Shown here one piece after another: positions 20,784-61,749 of a stretch of 64,000 bases of DNA (positions within the stretch are counted from its first letter, which is position 1; the number at the start of each line of letters is the position of its first letter). Where the stretch lies: positions 33,357,889 through 33,421,888 of the forward strand of contig OX243823.1 in the NCBI GenBank assembly GCA_945859605.1, in the 5' to 3' direction. Below the pieces are notes generated by a model. It saw nothing but the letters and a program-made list of their open reading frames with translations. It searched no databases and was not told the DNA's origin. The position numbers and the translations under genes were made by a program. This DNA is from Lumbricus rubellus. Lineage: Eukaryota > Annelida > Clitellata > Crassiclitellata > Lumbricidae.

Positions 20784-21241
20784 TATATTGATGCTGTATT
20801 CCAAAACAGCAACGTCACAAGATATACATCTGAAACCTGTTTCACCAGAAAATCAATTTCGACCCAATGAAAGAAACGGTTTAGGCCTAATTAATTATAA
20901 AGTGAATAGCGTAGGCCTATTATAGAATTATAGACAAGAATTAGGCCTATAGACAACACTGCAAGCCAATTTTCAACCAATGAAATGTAGACCCCCAACG
21001 AAAAGTGTCGTAACTAGTTCACAACTTTTAGCCTAGTGTTTGCCTGAATTTTAAAAACAACAGTTAGCCTACAGTAACTGTAGCCATATTACCAACAAAT
21101 CCAAACGCCGATTAGAAATGTTCGTGAGTTTGTCAAGTTTACATGTATGAGCGTTTGAGACGCAGCGCCGTAAAAGGAAAATTTCCAACATGCAGAAGCT
21201 GAAATAAAGTGAAGTTCAGCTACAGTTCAGTGTTAAAAATG

Positions 21242-21345
21242 TCCTCCTTGTTCACGGACACACGACCGTAGACGTGGACGCCACTGTTTGATAGTCCTGG
21301 TCCGGTCGACGATGACGTGGTCGAACAGTTGCCACTCTTCAATCT
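21242..21345 (+). repeat. Dispersed repeat, copy 1 (CACACGACCGTAGACGT)
   Basis: Matches 27004-27100: TGTTCACG(G/A)ACACACGACC, CTGTTTGAT, GGTCCGGTCGA and GCCACTCTTCA. Non-coding, family unknown. Confidence 0.6.
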
Positions 21346-21598
21346 ATAAGGTTATCGATGTCTTGAATAGGCCTTCGGTCACGAAAAATGCGCTCCTCCA
21401 GTACACTCCGGATGGAGGTCTGCAGACTGTTACGCAGCCACAGCTAGTGGATATGAAGACGGGTGTCACATCCGGGACAGCTAGGCTACCGGTACCACAC
21501 TATAGGGCCTACTGCGTCTACGGTCTGGATCTCGTTAATACTTATGACACTACTTAATAGGCCTACCATATGGAACTATTCTCTGCATTCTCATTAAT

Positions 21599-21653
21599 GG
21601 ACAAGGTGATTTAGTAGCCTACTTAGTAAGTAGGCTACTCAATCACCTTGTCT
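21599..21653. repeat. Palindrome of about 54 bp
   Basis: GACAAGGTGATT and TAGTAGCCTACTTA pair with GTAAGTAGGCTACTCA and ATCACCTTGTC, with almost no loop. Confidence 0.85.
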
Positions 21654-21680
21654 GAGACAGATAGGCCTAACTAAGCTCTA

Positions 21681-21860
21681 AAGGATGGGTCATAAAAAGA
21701 CCTCTCCGATTTTTGCCATTATTTTGGCCACAAGTTAGAATTTCGAAATGAGATTTTACAGGTTTAAAAACAAATCATATTTACACAAAGTCATGATCGC
21801 CAGATTTCATCAAAATATTATGTCATGCAGACCAAGTTATATCACTTTTAGTGAGACCAC
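21681..21860 (+). repeat. Half of a foldback MITE
   Basis: Contains GATTTTTGCCATTATTTTGG and the TTTCGAAATGAGATTTTA block of the 26322 element. Only one half and no matching right end was recognised. Confidence 0.5.
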
Positions 21861-22019
21861 CAACTGTTATTGAAGAGATAATGTCTCGACCCGGACCTCT
21901 ACGGACTACTCTCACGGACAACCTTTCTGACTCAACGCAGCGCTCGTGAGTAAGCTGGTGCCCCGCGCTGGGCTTTCGAGTAGCGCTTTAGAAATTCCGA
22001 GTTTAAGATTACGATTACG

Positions 22020-22200
22020 AATACTAGCCGGGGTACTCGGCGTTGCCCGGGAATTTTAGGATTCGCCGCGTTCCCGGCCAATTCCCAACTTCCCCAGTCC
22101 CCACCCTCACTTCGCCCCATTTGCTCCCTTCCTCCGTCCGTCCGTCCCTCCCTTCTTCCGTCCCATCCTCCGTCCCTCCGTCCGTCCGTCCCTCCCTCCC
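22020..22200 (+). repeat. GGCGTTGCCCGGG repeat family, copy 1
   Basis: TAGCCGGGGTACTCGGCGTT, then GCCCGGG and a C/T-rich run (CCGTCCGTCCCTCC). Related sequence on the - strand at 33425-33655 and probably at 60345-60475. The CTAGCTGTACCC-type head followed by CGTTGCCCG is shared; the element class is unknown to me. Confidence 0.45.
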
Positions 22201-22666
22201 GTCGGATGATCAAAACAAGTCAGAAATTTCAAGCCGGAAAAATCCATGTATTTTTTTATAATTATTGATTCTCAATCTAGCCTATTCTAGCTTTTTTTTC
22301 TACCGGAGATGACCTATTTTAAAATTCAGAGTGGCATCCCTAATTGTTTACCTTTGAGAGAGGTTGGCGTTGACGTTTTAAACTAAATTTTGCTTCTGTT
22401 CGATTTTGAGAAGGTAAGTTACTGCTAAGCATCGTGGAGCTAACTTGAACCTAAATACAATGCTACTGGTTGTTATAAAATTAATATGGGCACTTTTATA
22501 GCATTTTGGTCTACAGTAAGTTTTATACGCTTCAGATGTTTGATTCGGCTGACAGCCTATAACATGCGTGGCCAGGTAAAACCGTCATGGTCTGATTAAC
22601 CTGGCATAGAGTCGACACATAAAAGCTGGCCAGTGCTATTAGTCGACTGGATTGTAATTGTAATTG

Positions 22667-23343
22667 GGCACTCCTCCGAAGTCCGGCCCCAAATTATTTC
22701 ACAGCATTTGTCTCACAAACCGTTCACATAATTGAAGAAAACTTGGTAGGCCCACTTGTCGGTTACGGTAATTAACCGCCACACACAGAAACCCCTTATA
22801 CGAAATTTTACATGCAAAAATTAATTCACCTCCGGTTACATCTGAAATTTAATCGGAATTAGCGCTTAAGAAACGGAAGCTGGAGCCTTAATGAAAGTTT
22901 TTTACAGGTGAAATGGAGGTTGGATTGATGAAAAAACGCAAGAGAAATGGAATTTGGATGATGGCTCTTTTTCAGTGAAATAGAAGTTGGATTGACGAGA
23001 AATAAAAGCTAGATGAAGGTATTTTAGAGCTGAAATAGAAGCCGGATTGATGAAGAAACGCTTAAGTAATGGAAGCTGGATAAGGGTATTTTATATCTGA
23101 ATTAGAAGCTGGATTAACGAAATAACTAACGAGAAATAGAAGCTGGACGAAGGTATTTTAGATCTGAAGTAGAAGCTGGATGCATATTTAAACCTTCGAA
23201 ATCTGTCAAGAAATGTACTGGTAAACAAAATGGCCTCAATAATGACGTCATTCTATATAAGGTTGGGTAAGCAAGCATTGGAGAAGCATATCTATGTGAC
23301 AAGCCATGCGAAATAATTTGGGACCGGACTTCGGAGGAGTGCC
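22667..23343. mobile_element. Inverted-repeat element with internal tandem repeats
   Basis: GGCACTCCTCCGAAGTCCGG at the left and its inverse at the right extend into CCCAAATTATTTC, a terminal repeat of about 33 bp. The interior (about 22860-23180) consists of some five degenerate units of roughly 60 bp around GAAGCTGGATT. No coding frame. Target duplication unclear. Confidence 0.65.
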
Positions 23344-23505
23344 GCTAGCAAATAGTAAAGTCTTCAGGCGTTTACGAAACAGAGGAAGAGAGAGACCAAG
23401 GAGCTCAAGACATAGGCCTAGCTTGTGAGGGAGGCGATTCCAACTAGAAGGGCCAACATAAGCAAACTTCTAGATGATGCCTGCGTCCCTGGTAACTACT
23501 TAATC
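23344..23505 (-). pseudogene. LINE C-terminal fragment, second family
   Basis: - strand reads FAYVGPSSWNRLPHKLGLCL and SLPLFRKRLKTLLFAS, the usual end of another non-LTR retrotransposon ORF. It runs directly into the terminal repeat of the 22667-23343 element. Confidence 0.65.
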
Positions 23506-24297
23506 TGCGACAAAATACTAATTTCCTGATTTGTCAAGTATTAGACACGTATTAGAAGTTGTGGATATGCGTATAACACCCAAACTAGGTAGGTTAAGTT
23601 TATGGGTTATTGCTACTGACTGCTCGGTAGCAAGTAAACATTATGGCCGCCGCAGATAGACACAGAATAGAGAGGCCTGACGTACGGCGATCGATAGCCC
23701 AATATTTCCGCCACCTGCGACGATCTAAAGGCCAATGTTTTCGCGAAAGTAGGCCTAAGTAAAAATACCATGAAAAGGTGTATTTCGAAAATATTAATAC
23801 GATTAAATAAGCTAAAGAACACCACAACATCGATTGACCTTTACACGTTGGCAGCCAGTTACGAGATATCTCGCGGTTTAACCACGATATCTCGTGAAAC
23901 AAACACAATGGTCACGGTCACATTTTTAACAATAGCTTGAAAATGTAATGCAAGAAACTAAGAGCATTGTTTTTTTCATAGACGTTTCTAATGTAAATTT
24001 ATCACATTCACTTTGCGTAGGCCTATAATTAGTGCTCTAGTCAAGTTTAGTGTGAATGCACTAAATGAAGAACTTAAAAACTAAAATATAACAGGTTATA
24101 GGTTCAATTTTCTGGTGGAAAGCGCCACTGTTGCCACTACGTGCAGGCACCCATGACCACTTTTAGTTGTCATTTAATTTGGCTTCCAGTATTTATAATT
24201 GTGCCAGTCGTTGTTTTGGTGATGAATTAACCCATACGTTTCGTGCATGCTTTGTTTTGCAGGTAACGGTCAATCTTCTGAGACTTCTGGTCCAAAA

Positions 24298-26253
24298 ATG
24301 TCTGAGCTTTGGAAAAGAAAGATTGGAACATATTTCCAACTCATAGATTTCGACAAGGACGGCGTCGTTTCCATGGCGGATTTCGGTGTCAAGACCGAAG
24401 GAATGTGTGCACCGGAAAAAGACGATCCTGTCCAACAGGACAAAATTAGAGAAATCTGTCACAATGTGAGCTAATTCATCTAACAAAATGTATAGAAACA
24501 TGATGCATTTAAAGCTGCTTAGTTGTCAAATTGATACAGCGTCGTTGCCAAAGGTAACAAACAAGAATAGGTGCTTGTGCAATGTGCATACAGTGCATAT
24601 TATATTTATGGTGTGGCAGTTTCGTTCGTCTATGTAGATTGTAGAAGAAGAAGAATTATTGATGTCTGCAGAGATTTGGTTATTTCGCTGAAAGAAGGAA
24701 GAAGAACCATGTATGACGTAGGTCAATGTTATTATATTCTTATTGTTTCAATATACTTTAAAATTCACTGCAACTGCTTGTAAAAGATAAGCCGACGCAA
24801 CTAATAATATAACGAAATCATCAAGTTTGGTTACGACCTAATTAGTTGAAATCGCCTTCCAGTCTCTCGCGTTGGTCACCGATTTCTATCTCGTTCACCA
24901 CCGTCCTCTGCGGTCTCTGTAACCCTTAGCAAGATGGTCAAGAAACTTCCAAAATAACTCTAATGTTGACTGGAGTTCTGACTAACCTGTAACCTCAAAT
25001 CCACCCAAAGAATATTAGGAGAATAGTAAAATGTAGCAATGGGTAGCAATATGAACAAGAATGACATTTTGAGCACCATATTTAACTGAATTTCACTACC
25101 TCTCAGGTTTTCCATGTTGGAAAGTTCAATTTTTGGGTGATGCATTTTAAACGCTCATAAATTTGACAAACTCGCGAATATTTCTAATCGGTTTTTAGGA
25201 TCTCGTGTAAATATGGTCACTGTTGCTGTGTTGGCAATTTCAGACAAATCCTAACAGTTTTCACCGTGTTATGACACTTTTTGTGTGTTCTACGTTTTAT
25301 CCGGACACATGTTATATAGTTATTAGTCGTATTCTACTAAAACTCCACTAAACTCTAGTTACCCCGAGACGATGACCGTTTTCCCAGCCCAGGTTCCCCT
25401 TTCCCAACAATTATAGTGGAGACTCGCAAATCGTTGACCTTTATTCTTCCTTAGGTAGGACAGGTAATGGGGAACGTTTACTGTGTGCGAAGACCCACAT
25501 CGTGCACTTCCTCCGACTGCATCGATTCCGTTTCAACCCCTCTGGCGCTCCTTCAATTGCAGATGTCCCTGTCGACGCCACGTTGGGATAATTTTTTTTG
25601 TTTATATGTGCACTTGTTATAGCGCCCCATTCAAGCTCTTGCTACTCAGTGGCGCTCCCGACTACAGAGCGGACACTGCATCGGAGTTTCACGTCGAAGC
25701 GTTGAGCAATTGTGAGTGAGTGACTTGCCCAAGGTCCTTACGCGGCGAGGTGGATTCGAACCTCGAACCTTCAGGCTAAAGGCAACGACGCCACCACTAC
25801 ACCAATGCGCCCCACAAATGGGCCCTAATGGTGCGCTATTATAGTTACATCTTATTAATGCTTATTCAATAACGGTTACAGCTTTGGCTGAAATACACTG
25901 GTTCAACGAAAACGCATCAAAAGGAACACCTGACTGAAACTCTGATGGTCGACTCCCTTCTGAAGCAAAGGAACGATCCCGAGCTGAAGACGTGTATTCG
26001 GGCCGCCTGCCATCTCTTTTTCGGTACTATGGATACCAACAAGGACGGCTTCATTGATTCCCAGGAATTCCGCAGAGGATACGACGGCTTGGGAATACCG
26101 GACACGAGCTTCGCAGAGCAAACGTTCAAAGTCATCGATGCCAATCATGATGGAAAGATCAATCGCGATGAGCTTACTGACGCTTGGCTGGACTTCGTGT
26201 TCTCCGACGATGAAGATTCTCCACATAATTTTTACTTGGGTCCTCTGAGATAA
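24298..26253 (+). CDS. EF-hand calcium-binding protein, sarcoplasmic calcium-binding protein/calexcitin-like
   Basis: Two coding exons, 24298-24465 and 25882-26253, join in phase 0 into about 179 residues, the usual size for this four-EF-hand invertebrate family, which buffers or senses cytosolic Ca2+. EF1 is DFDKDGVVSMADF near residue 20, EF3 is DTNKDGFIDSQEF, and EF4 is DANHDGKINRDEL. The second hand, around the exon junction, is degenerate, as is common in this family. The first exon starts after ttttgcag at 24263, and the frame is open upstream of the chosen ATG, so a further 5' coding exon cannot be excluded. The chosen Met gives a start of the family type (MSELWKRKIGTYFQLIDFD). The 1.4 kb intron holds a SINE. 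It lies between the 3' ends of the two transporter genes, in the same orientation as gene A, and no functional link to them is visible. Confidence 0.82.
25603..25816 (-). repeat. tRNA-derived SINE, copy 3
   Basis: Full-length copy with B box GGTTCGAATCC and the shared tail, ending about 65 bp before the second EF-hand gene exon. Its tail is followed on the - strand by an A/C-rich end. Confidence 0.8.
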
Positions 26254-26321
26254 CTCCAGAGAATTTATTGCCATCCTTAGCTGCTCTATCCCCTCTTGCA
26301 GTTTACTTGTAAAGTAAAGTC

Positions 26322-26537
26322 TACAGGGTGGACCAAGAAAGACCCACGTACGGTTTTTGCCAATAATTATCTTGGCCAGAAATAAGAATTTCGAAATGAA
26401 ATTTTGCAGGCGTTGAAATCTAGCCATCATGTGTAAATAAGAATTGTCTTTAAGACTGTAGAATTTCATTTCGATGTTCTTACTTCTAGCCAGGATATTG
26501 GCAAAAAACTTATGGAGTATTTTTGACCCACCCTGTA
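26322..26537. mobile_element. Foldback MITE with mariner-type TACAGGGTGG ends
   Basis: 216 bp; the two halves are imperfect inverted copies (TTTTTGCCAATAAT with TTTCGAAATGAAATTTT against their inverses). The outer ends are TACAGGGTGGACCAA and its inverse. It sits just after the EF-hand gene stop and may lie in its 3' UTR. Confidence 0.7.
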
Positions 26538-27003
26538 TATTAGGAATAAGTTGTAACAAAACTGAGATATAGAACAAGGTCGGGTAATTGGTTTTGTCTA
26601 GTGGATGTTGTTAAAAATAGAAAACCATTTGAAGTAAGGTAGGCCTGATATCCAAATAGGCCTACTTGAAGGTTTTATACATTAACTGCAAGCTTTCACA
26701 ACAATAATAGAGGATTAAGAACTCGGTTAACTTGAAAGCAACGACTTGAGATGTTGTAATTGCTGTATATATTTTTTCTTTTATGGTAGCAATAAACTTG
26801 ACTTGACTAACTTGACTTGACTTGACTTGTGTAGCAAAAATAGTTTAAGGTAGGTCTGAATTTTTATATAGCCTAAAATACAAATGCTTGAAGTTTAAAC
26901 TAGACCTATTTACATAGTTAAGCGCTAGTAGGCTAATTTCATATTTATAATGCATAACTCATATACTTTAAAATTCAGCTATATACGTTCCAAATATTCT
27001 TTT

Positions 27004-27100
27004 TGTTCACGAACACACGACCGTAGACGTAGACGCTACTGTTTGATGGTCCGGTCGATGATCACCTGGTCAAATAGCTGCCACTCTTCAGTCTTCAATC
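27004..27100 (+). repeat. Dispersed repeat, copy 2 (CACACGACCGTAGACGT)
   Basis: Partner of 21242-21345, in the same orientation, with small indels. It lies just past the 3' end of gene B. Confidence 0.6.
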
Positions 27101-27116
27101 AGACATTATATTCGCA

Positions 27117-27174
27117 ATTACGGCTGGGGCAAATTATTGTAAGCGGCACAAACAAACAAGTGCCCCAGCCGTAT
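27117..27174. repeat. Inverted repeat TACGGCTGGGGCA
   Basis: 13-base arms around a spacer of about 30 bases, 90 bp past the gene B stop in the opposite direction. Could be a transcript-end structure or a small foldback element. Confidence 0.55.
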
Positions 27175-27263
27175 TATGACATTGTTGTTACAAGACATTT
27201 TACTTTATCGTGCCGTTTGCAATCAAGTCAAAACGTGTAATCAACGCTGCAAGAAGGTGAAGT

Positions 27264-50549
<23,286 letters not shown>

Positions 50550-51612
50550 TGCACTGAATTAGCAGTTAAAAAACATGAAATTCAATAATAGAAGAAAAGA
50601 GAAGACAACCGGCTTTTTGGAGAAGATAATGCAGGGTAACTTCCAACGGTAAAGAACAAATATAAAAATTATCGAGATGCCTTTTGACAGGAATAGGCAA
50701 AGTCTTGAATAACGGGATTAGTTAAAGTTCGTGTAAAGATTAAAAAAATGGAGATTCCGCTATGATTGGATTCTGGGTAAAGTTCATATTGTCAGTCTGA
50801 TGATGGCTACAGAGGATGACGAATGGAGTATTTGTAGCTAATCAGTACAAAGAAAGGATCTTTTAGGAGTCGGAGGTAAGCTCAACTGGATTTATAAATG
50901 CACAAAACCTGATGTTGATCAATGATTATTATAATATTCCTCGCATTCGCAACGCATGACACGGTTTCCACTGGCTTTGTTTTTCTTACAAACAAACAGA
51001 CCCATTCATCTTCGTTATTATTCTTATGCGCTCGGCTGAAATGCTCATAGCTGCACAAAGCCACACAGCTACTGCCACACGCACACTCATTATTCATATA
51101 GTTATTTGATATTGCACAATGTACACTGTACAGTCATAGCCTACATGTTGCATCATGTAGACCTATGCGTGTGTGTGTTTGTTTGTTTGTGCGCGTTTGT
51201 GTCAACTGTATTTTCGTTCAATGGCTAGGAAATCGCAGTAAAACGGAGCAGATGAAATCAGATCGGGATAAATCTTTTACAGAAATCGAGGCTATAATTA
51301 TTGTGCAATATTAATAGTTTCTAGCATGGCCTATTTGTGTCTTTGCGGCTACAATTTCGCTATCTACATGTATAATTATTGTCATTTTTATGGTTACCGG
51401 CTAAAAAAATTCTGAACAGCAGAAACCCAGTGAACTGAAAAATAAATTCATAGTGCTGCTCATAAAACATGAGAACAGCCGGCGCCTTCGTAATCGTTGG
51501 TAACTTTGCTAGACACGTTTCACATTAAGAAAGTCTCTAACGTGTTGATTTCAATATTAGTCCTACTCTTGCAGTAACAGTTACTGTAGGCCTACTGTTT
51601 GTTTGTTTGTTT

Positions 51613-51823
51613 GTATGTGCACTTGTTATTGCGCCCATTCAAACTCCTACTCAGGAGCGCTACAGCGCGGACTCTGAATCGGAGTTTCACGCCGAAGCGC
51701 ATGAGCAATTGCGAGTGAAGGACTTGCCCAATATTCCTACGAGGCAGCTTGAGGTGGATTCGAACCTGCAACCCTTCGGCTGCAAGGCAACGAACATACC
51801 CACTACAACACCGCGCCCACCAC
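51613..51823 (-). repeat. tRNA-derived SINE, copy 4
   Basis: Same layout, with GGTTCGAATCC and the tail GGGCGCAATAACAAGTGCAC followed by an (ACAA)n-type end at 51598-51612. Confidence 0.8.
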
Positions 51824-52716
51824 TACTACTTGTTCCATTTATACGCTCAATTGAGCGTAGCCGTGTTGACGTTGCGACCTCCAGCTTAAATCACGAAAAT
51901 GACATAATGAATTGACTCATCAAGTAACAGTTCCTAGTACTCTCATTCTTTGAATGTGAAAAAAATTAATTTGTAATGTAGACCTACACGAACATCGGTA
52001 ATGTAAAGACGAAATTGCGACCTATAGTAGGCCTATAATATGCTTCTTTGCATCGAGCGCTAACCTCATTTTTGCCAACTTCTAATTGGAGACATGCCTG
52101 CAGAATGTAATGTTGTCATTAATTTGAAAGATAGTTTTGTATATTGTATTTAGGCTAATTAAATTTTTGCTTATTAATTTTGGCCAAAGTGTTAGCCATA
52201 TCGTTCGGGCAGCAATTTGCCTACACTTTTCATCGGCCAATAATTGCTTCACTTGATTGCATAATTTGCATTCTCGATCAGTATCGATGTACAAGTAACA
52301 GTATTCAGAACATTCTGCCTGAATGTAGTCCTTCTAACACGATAATATAGGCTATGTCTAAAACGATATCGTAAATTATAACTGGCAGGCAGAGCATGTC
52401 TTAACCCAGGTGGCGTCCCAGGCAAAGCATGCTTTATGGCGCCACAGGTATACAGTATAATAGGCCTACATTTGGCGTTTTCCGACTCCAACTCAATTGT
52501 TCAGCCCATAATTATCAGAGTCTAAAAATGAATCAACCAGAGTCGTGTACACAGTACACAGTACACTGAAGGCTGGATGATATTCAATTTTGCGGGAAAT
52601 GGTTATCAGTGAACAAAACTATGAAAATACACTTTTGTGGAAATGCCTCCCCCTTTGCAGAAATGGCGCCCCAGACCTTGGCGCCCCAGGCAACTGCCTA
52701 CTTTGCCTATGCCTAA

Positions 52717-52871
52717 GGCCGGTGTCACAAAATAGAGTCTTTCCCGAAACAAAGTCTTCCCTCCCCCCCCGAAACAGAGTCTCGCCCTGGCTAAAACTCT
52801 GAATCTGTTTCGAAATGAAGTCTCCGGGGGAGACTTTTAGGGTGGGAGACTCTGTCACGCGACACCGGTCC
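52717..52871. mobile_element. Small inverted-repeat element, GGCCGGTGTC ends
   Basis: 155 bp; GGCCGGTGTCACA and GAGTCTTTCCC near the left recur inverted at the right (GAGACTCTGTCACGCGACACCGG). Resembles a MITE; no partner copy was found in the window. Confidence 0.5.
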
Positions 52872-54807
52872 TGATAGCAGGTTAATTTCTTACATAATGT
52901 TTACGAGTCAATAATCAAACGAATTGACGCTGTAGAAACTTACATGTGCATTATTTCAATTTGCAATAGTGTGCGATAAGTTGTTCACGCACACGTGCCT
53001 CTGTCACCAAGCAGCATAATTTGGTACCGCTGTAAGCTGGGAAGTAAACGGCAAGTCCTGTGATGCACTGGCTCCATGTCCAGTACCTTGGGATTCGTCC
53101 ATTGCCGGCTCAGGGCCAAGAAAAGGATATGAGCGCCTCACCATCGGGCCCTCCGGCCCTTGGACGACTTTACTTTTTTACAATTTACAATAACTCGTAG
53201 GCCTATATTTACCGACGGCCTCTCTGTGGAGTTGCCTTGTCGTATCTCAACAATGTCTATTGTCTAATGTCTAGTCCTCCCTCTGCGAAAAGTGACCATC
53301 ACATTTGTCTATCGGTCTTTCACAACAACGCAGATCATGAGTGTCATTGGGAAGAGAAATATCGGCAAATGATTGTCGCATGTTACTAAAATAATGGAAA
53401 GGTGGTGGAATGAGGCTTTGGCTCGCGCTTTCATGGATAGGAAATGCATTCAGAAGGCCATCAAAGTTGACGTTGGAGAAATGAAATCTTATCGCGGTTT
53501 TTGAGATCTGTGGAGTTGCGTAGGCTGTAAGCCAATTCATTTACAGAAGAACCCACAAAGATCCCGATAGCGTTCCAACATCGGTAAAGTCAATGTTCAC
53601 TATTATTATATTCGCGAATATAATAGGCGGATGACTGAAACGTTGTTATCCACTGTCAAAGGCGCTTTGACCTCCTTGCGACTAAAGAGTCATCCACTAC
53701 CATGTTCATGTTACAGTTAGACCTGTTTAATGTAATGTAATGTAAATCTTCGCGAATTTCTCAGCGCCCACAAAAGCCACGTCAGGGAGACCAGCTTATT
53801 CACCGGCCCTATATCAAATCAAGTCCGCAATATCCAGAGCTGCCGTTTCCGTTCCGGTGCCAGGTCAAAATCCGGGGAGGTCAAGCCGAGGAGACAGCAT
53901 GGTGCTACGGTGGTTGTCGGTGATGGTGGTAGTTGGGTGATGAAAACTGTTTGAATCTGGATAGGATAGCTTGAGGAGTTCGGTTTTCAGTCGTGAATGG
54001 AAAGCAGCAGAGGTGAGTGCAAGCGGAGGAGAGGTTGAATTTGGAGGGGAGATTGGGGAGATAGGAGGATGAGTGGTTGTCTAAACTTGACACTTTTACT
54101 GTTCGTATTTTGAAATTTGCACTTGTATCATACAACTTTCAGAGCATTAAACGATTATAGGCCTACTATTATATAGGACATAGTATTACGTATCAGAGAT
54201 AGCAGCACTTTTTAGTTTAATAAAGTTCCAATATGATTATTACACATGTCATTAAACTTCTTGATAGATCCTATAAGCAATTAATGATGTTCGATAGTTG
54301 CTATATAGGCTACGTGACCGAATTATCCCTATGGCGGACAACATAATGGAAAAATTGTTTATAACGAGAATGCTTTAGGCTAACCGCTAATAGCAGCCAG
54401 GGCGAGATTTACATAGGCCTACTCAACGTGCAGATATTATTATGAACAAAGCCAATCAGGATTGTAAGCAATGTCAGCTTACATTAGCAACGATTGTTAT
54501 GCTGGTGTCGAGGTCATTGTTTCTCGATCGAGTCAAACAATTTTCAAACGCATTAATCAATAATCGTAACCCCAGTTCAAACAAACTAGGCCTATCTTAT
54601 TTAAATGTCGTACCATATAAACCAAAGTGCAGCATAAAAGAACATAATTTTTAAAAATTTTACTGGATTTTGGACTTAGGATGTGTGTGCCATTTTAAAA
54701 CATATGACATTGATTTCATATAGAAATGATGTAGGCCTACGTTTGTTTATTATACCATGACTGTAGCCTACACCAAAATGCAGATAGCAATTGGTCTATT
54801 AAAGAAT

Positions 54808-54855
54808 ATTCTTATCTTATCTTATTTTATCTTATCTTATCTTATCAGATCTTAT
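54808..54855 (+). repeat. CTTAT pentanucleotide repeat
   Basis: About nine units of CTTAT with TTTTAT variants, upstream of gene B. Confidence 0.85.
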
Positions 54856-56289
54856 AAGCACAACATGTTTATGTTAGAAACAGATTTACAGTGCTTAAAC
54901 ATTCATGCACGCAAAGTGTAAAACAGAAGAAATCTAGTGCTTCATGTCTCGTGATTGGTAAGCATAACGACAACGCATTATAGGCTACTTAGAAGGAAAC
55001 AAATTGTGCACTGATTACATTCATCTAAACGTGTGTCGAAAGAAATTATACTAATCTAATGTTGCACGCTAATAATAAAATCCATGACATAGGCGCATGA
55101 TATTGATGGTCAGTGCAATAATGCAATTCCCTGAAATGTGCCAACACATATGTATGCAAAATAGTCTGAGACAACATTAATATACCTACTAATAAAAACT
55201 AAAACTAATGTTATAGAATAGTTTCTCAATGTTTTGGTAGTTGCATTTTCATTTAATGTGTCCATTTCTGCATATTTTGTTGACTTCAATTTGGCAGACG
55301 ATCTGAGAGGTGTTACAGTTGAGATCAGCCGGTCAACTCTTTCGAAGCAGCCGATTATTAACTACAAGCGAATGTAAAAAGCACAGAAGTAGGACTAAGG
55401 TAATGTTCCAATTAACAGTACAGCGTATATTTTTTATTATTTTATTTTAATACATAATTCAGTTTTGAATTAAATTCGAGGATCTAATATATAGGCCTAA
55501 CTGGAAGGTAAGGTCAACAGTAATTCCTGTTTACCTTGCCTTAGGCCTAACGTCTGTGGTTTTTTTCCATTCTTTTTAAGTTGAACAGAGGGAAGGCGTC
55601 CCACTGCTACTACTTAGGCCCTAATTGATTCCAAAATACTACCATTTCCATTTGTTTTCTAATCTATTGTTATTTACCATATTATAGTGAAGAATGTTTC
55701 TTTTGTAAATAGGCCCCAATACCTTCGGGTAGCCTATTGCTCCCTACATTACACAGTAATGATTGTACACTAAGCTTTTATATCGCATTTGTTAACTGCA
55801 ATCAATCACTTTGTGTACTATTATGAATGCCTAATTGTCTGTTTGATATTCTTGGGATCAATAAACAAGTTGACGTTGAAAAACCTCAATTTAGGTGCAT
55901 ACAGCTGGTCAAGGCTACTGTAACAGTAGGCCCTACTAGAATCTGATTCAGATAATAACGGCTGCGTTCACGAAACCTTATTTTAAAAGATAAGGAAAAC
56001 TATTAAAATGTTTGGAAATTGTTATTGTCAAGCATGAAATTCATCTTCGCGGTCAATAAAAGTTAATCCGTGATGTGGTTTACTTCAATTCCGACACCCA
56101 CATGTTGAATGAAAAGCAAACAATTAGGTTTACTTTTAAGATAATTACATTGAGGAAAATCCGCTCCTCTGGCAATGTAAAATGGCAAATAGCTGCACGC
56201 GTGCGACTGTGGAGAAATGTTGAAACCAGTGCCAAAAGTGTAAAAAAAGTGCCAGGACGCCCCTTGCCTTTCTAAAAGAAGTGCCAGGA

Positions 56290-56403
56290 CGCCCAATACA
56301 TTTTCAGGTGTGCTGGCCAAATAAGTGGCAGGACGGCATACAGATTTTAAAATAAGTGCCAGGACGTCGTCCATGACCGTCCTGCCACACTTTAAGCCCT
56401 GGC
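56290..56403 (-). repeat. CAGGGCTTAAAGTG repeat end, copy 2
   Basis: On the - strand it matches 1847-1960 with the same start and the TTATTTGGCCAGCAC block. It lies left of the last Ig/CTLD exon seen. Confidence 0.65.
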
Positions 56404-56650
56404 TGAAACGGAGATTATGCCTATAGTCCTAGCCTACATAATAATAATGAAATGGCTAAGAAACTTGATTGAATATGTTGCCTTCTTTAATAGCAGCGTC
56501 TGAAATTTACCACTCCACGAGTAGGCGGGCAGACATGCGCTCATACATGTAATGCACAACATCGACATTTGTTACAAAATAGATTTCCCCAGTTACGTTA
56601 TTGTCCTACCTCATATGGGACCGTATTCACACAAGGAGCACAACTGTTAC

Positions 56651-61749
<5,099 letters not shown>

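Larger units (their letters stand above)
19754..24262. other. Intergenic region between gene A and the EF-hand gene
   Basis: Holds the mariner relic, a dispersed repeat, a palindrome, a MITE half, the GGCGTTGCCCGGG repeat, the inverted-repeat element and a LINE fragment. I see no gene between 20784 and 22660 or between 23506 and 24262. Confidence 0.6.
50550..56650. other. Upstream flank of gene B
   Basis: Presumed promoter side of gene B; no convincing TATA or initiator could be picked. Holds one SINE, one small inverted-repeat element, a CTTAT repeat and a transposon end. Short frames near 53271-53540 and 53905-54135 show no recognisable domain. A 22 bp perfect palindrome (TATTATATTCGCGAATATAA...) is at about 53603-53626. 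Confidence 0.5.

Noticed and set aside
25903..26577. 224-codon frame on the - strand
   Set aside because: It is antisense to the EF-hand exon and runs on through the foldback MITE; no domain.
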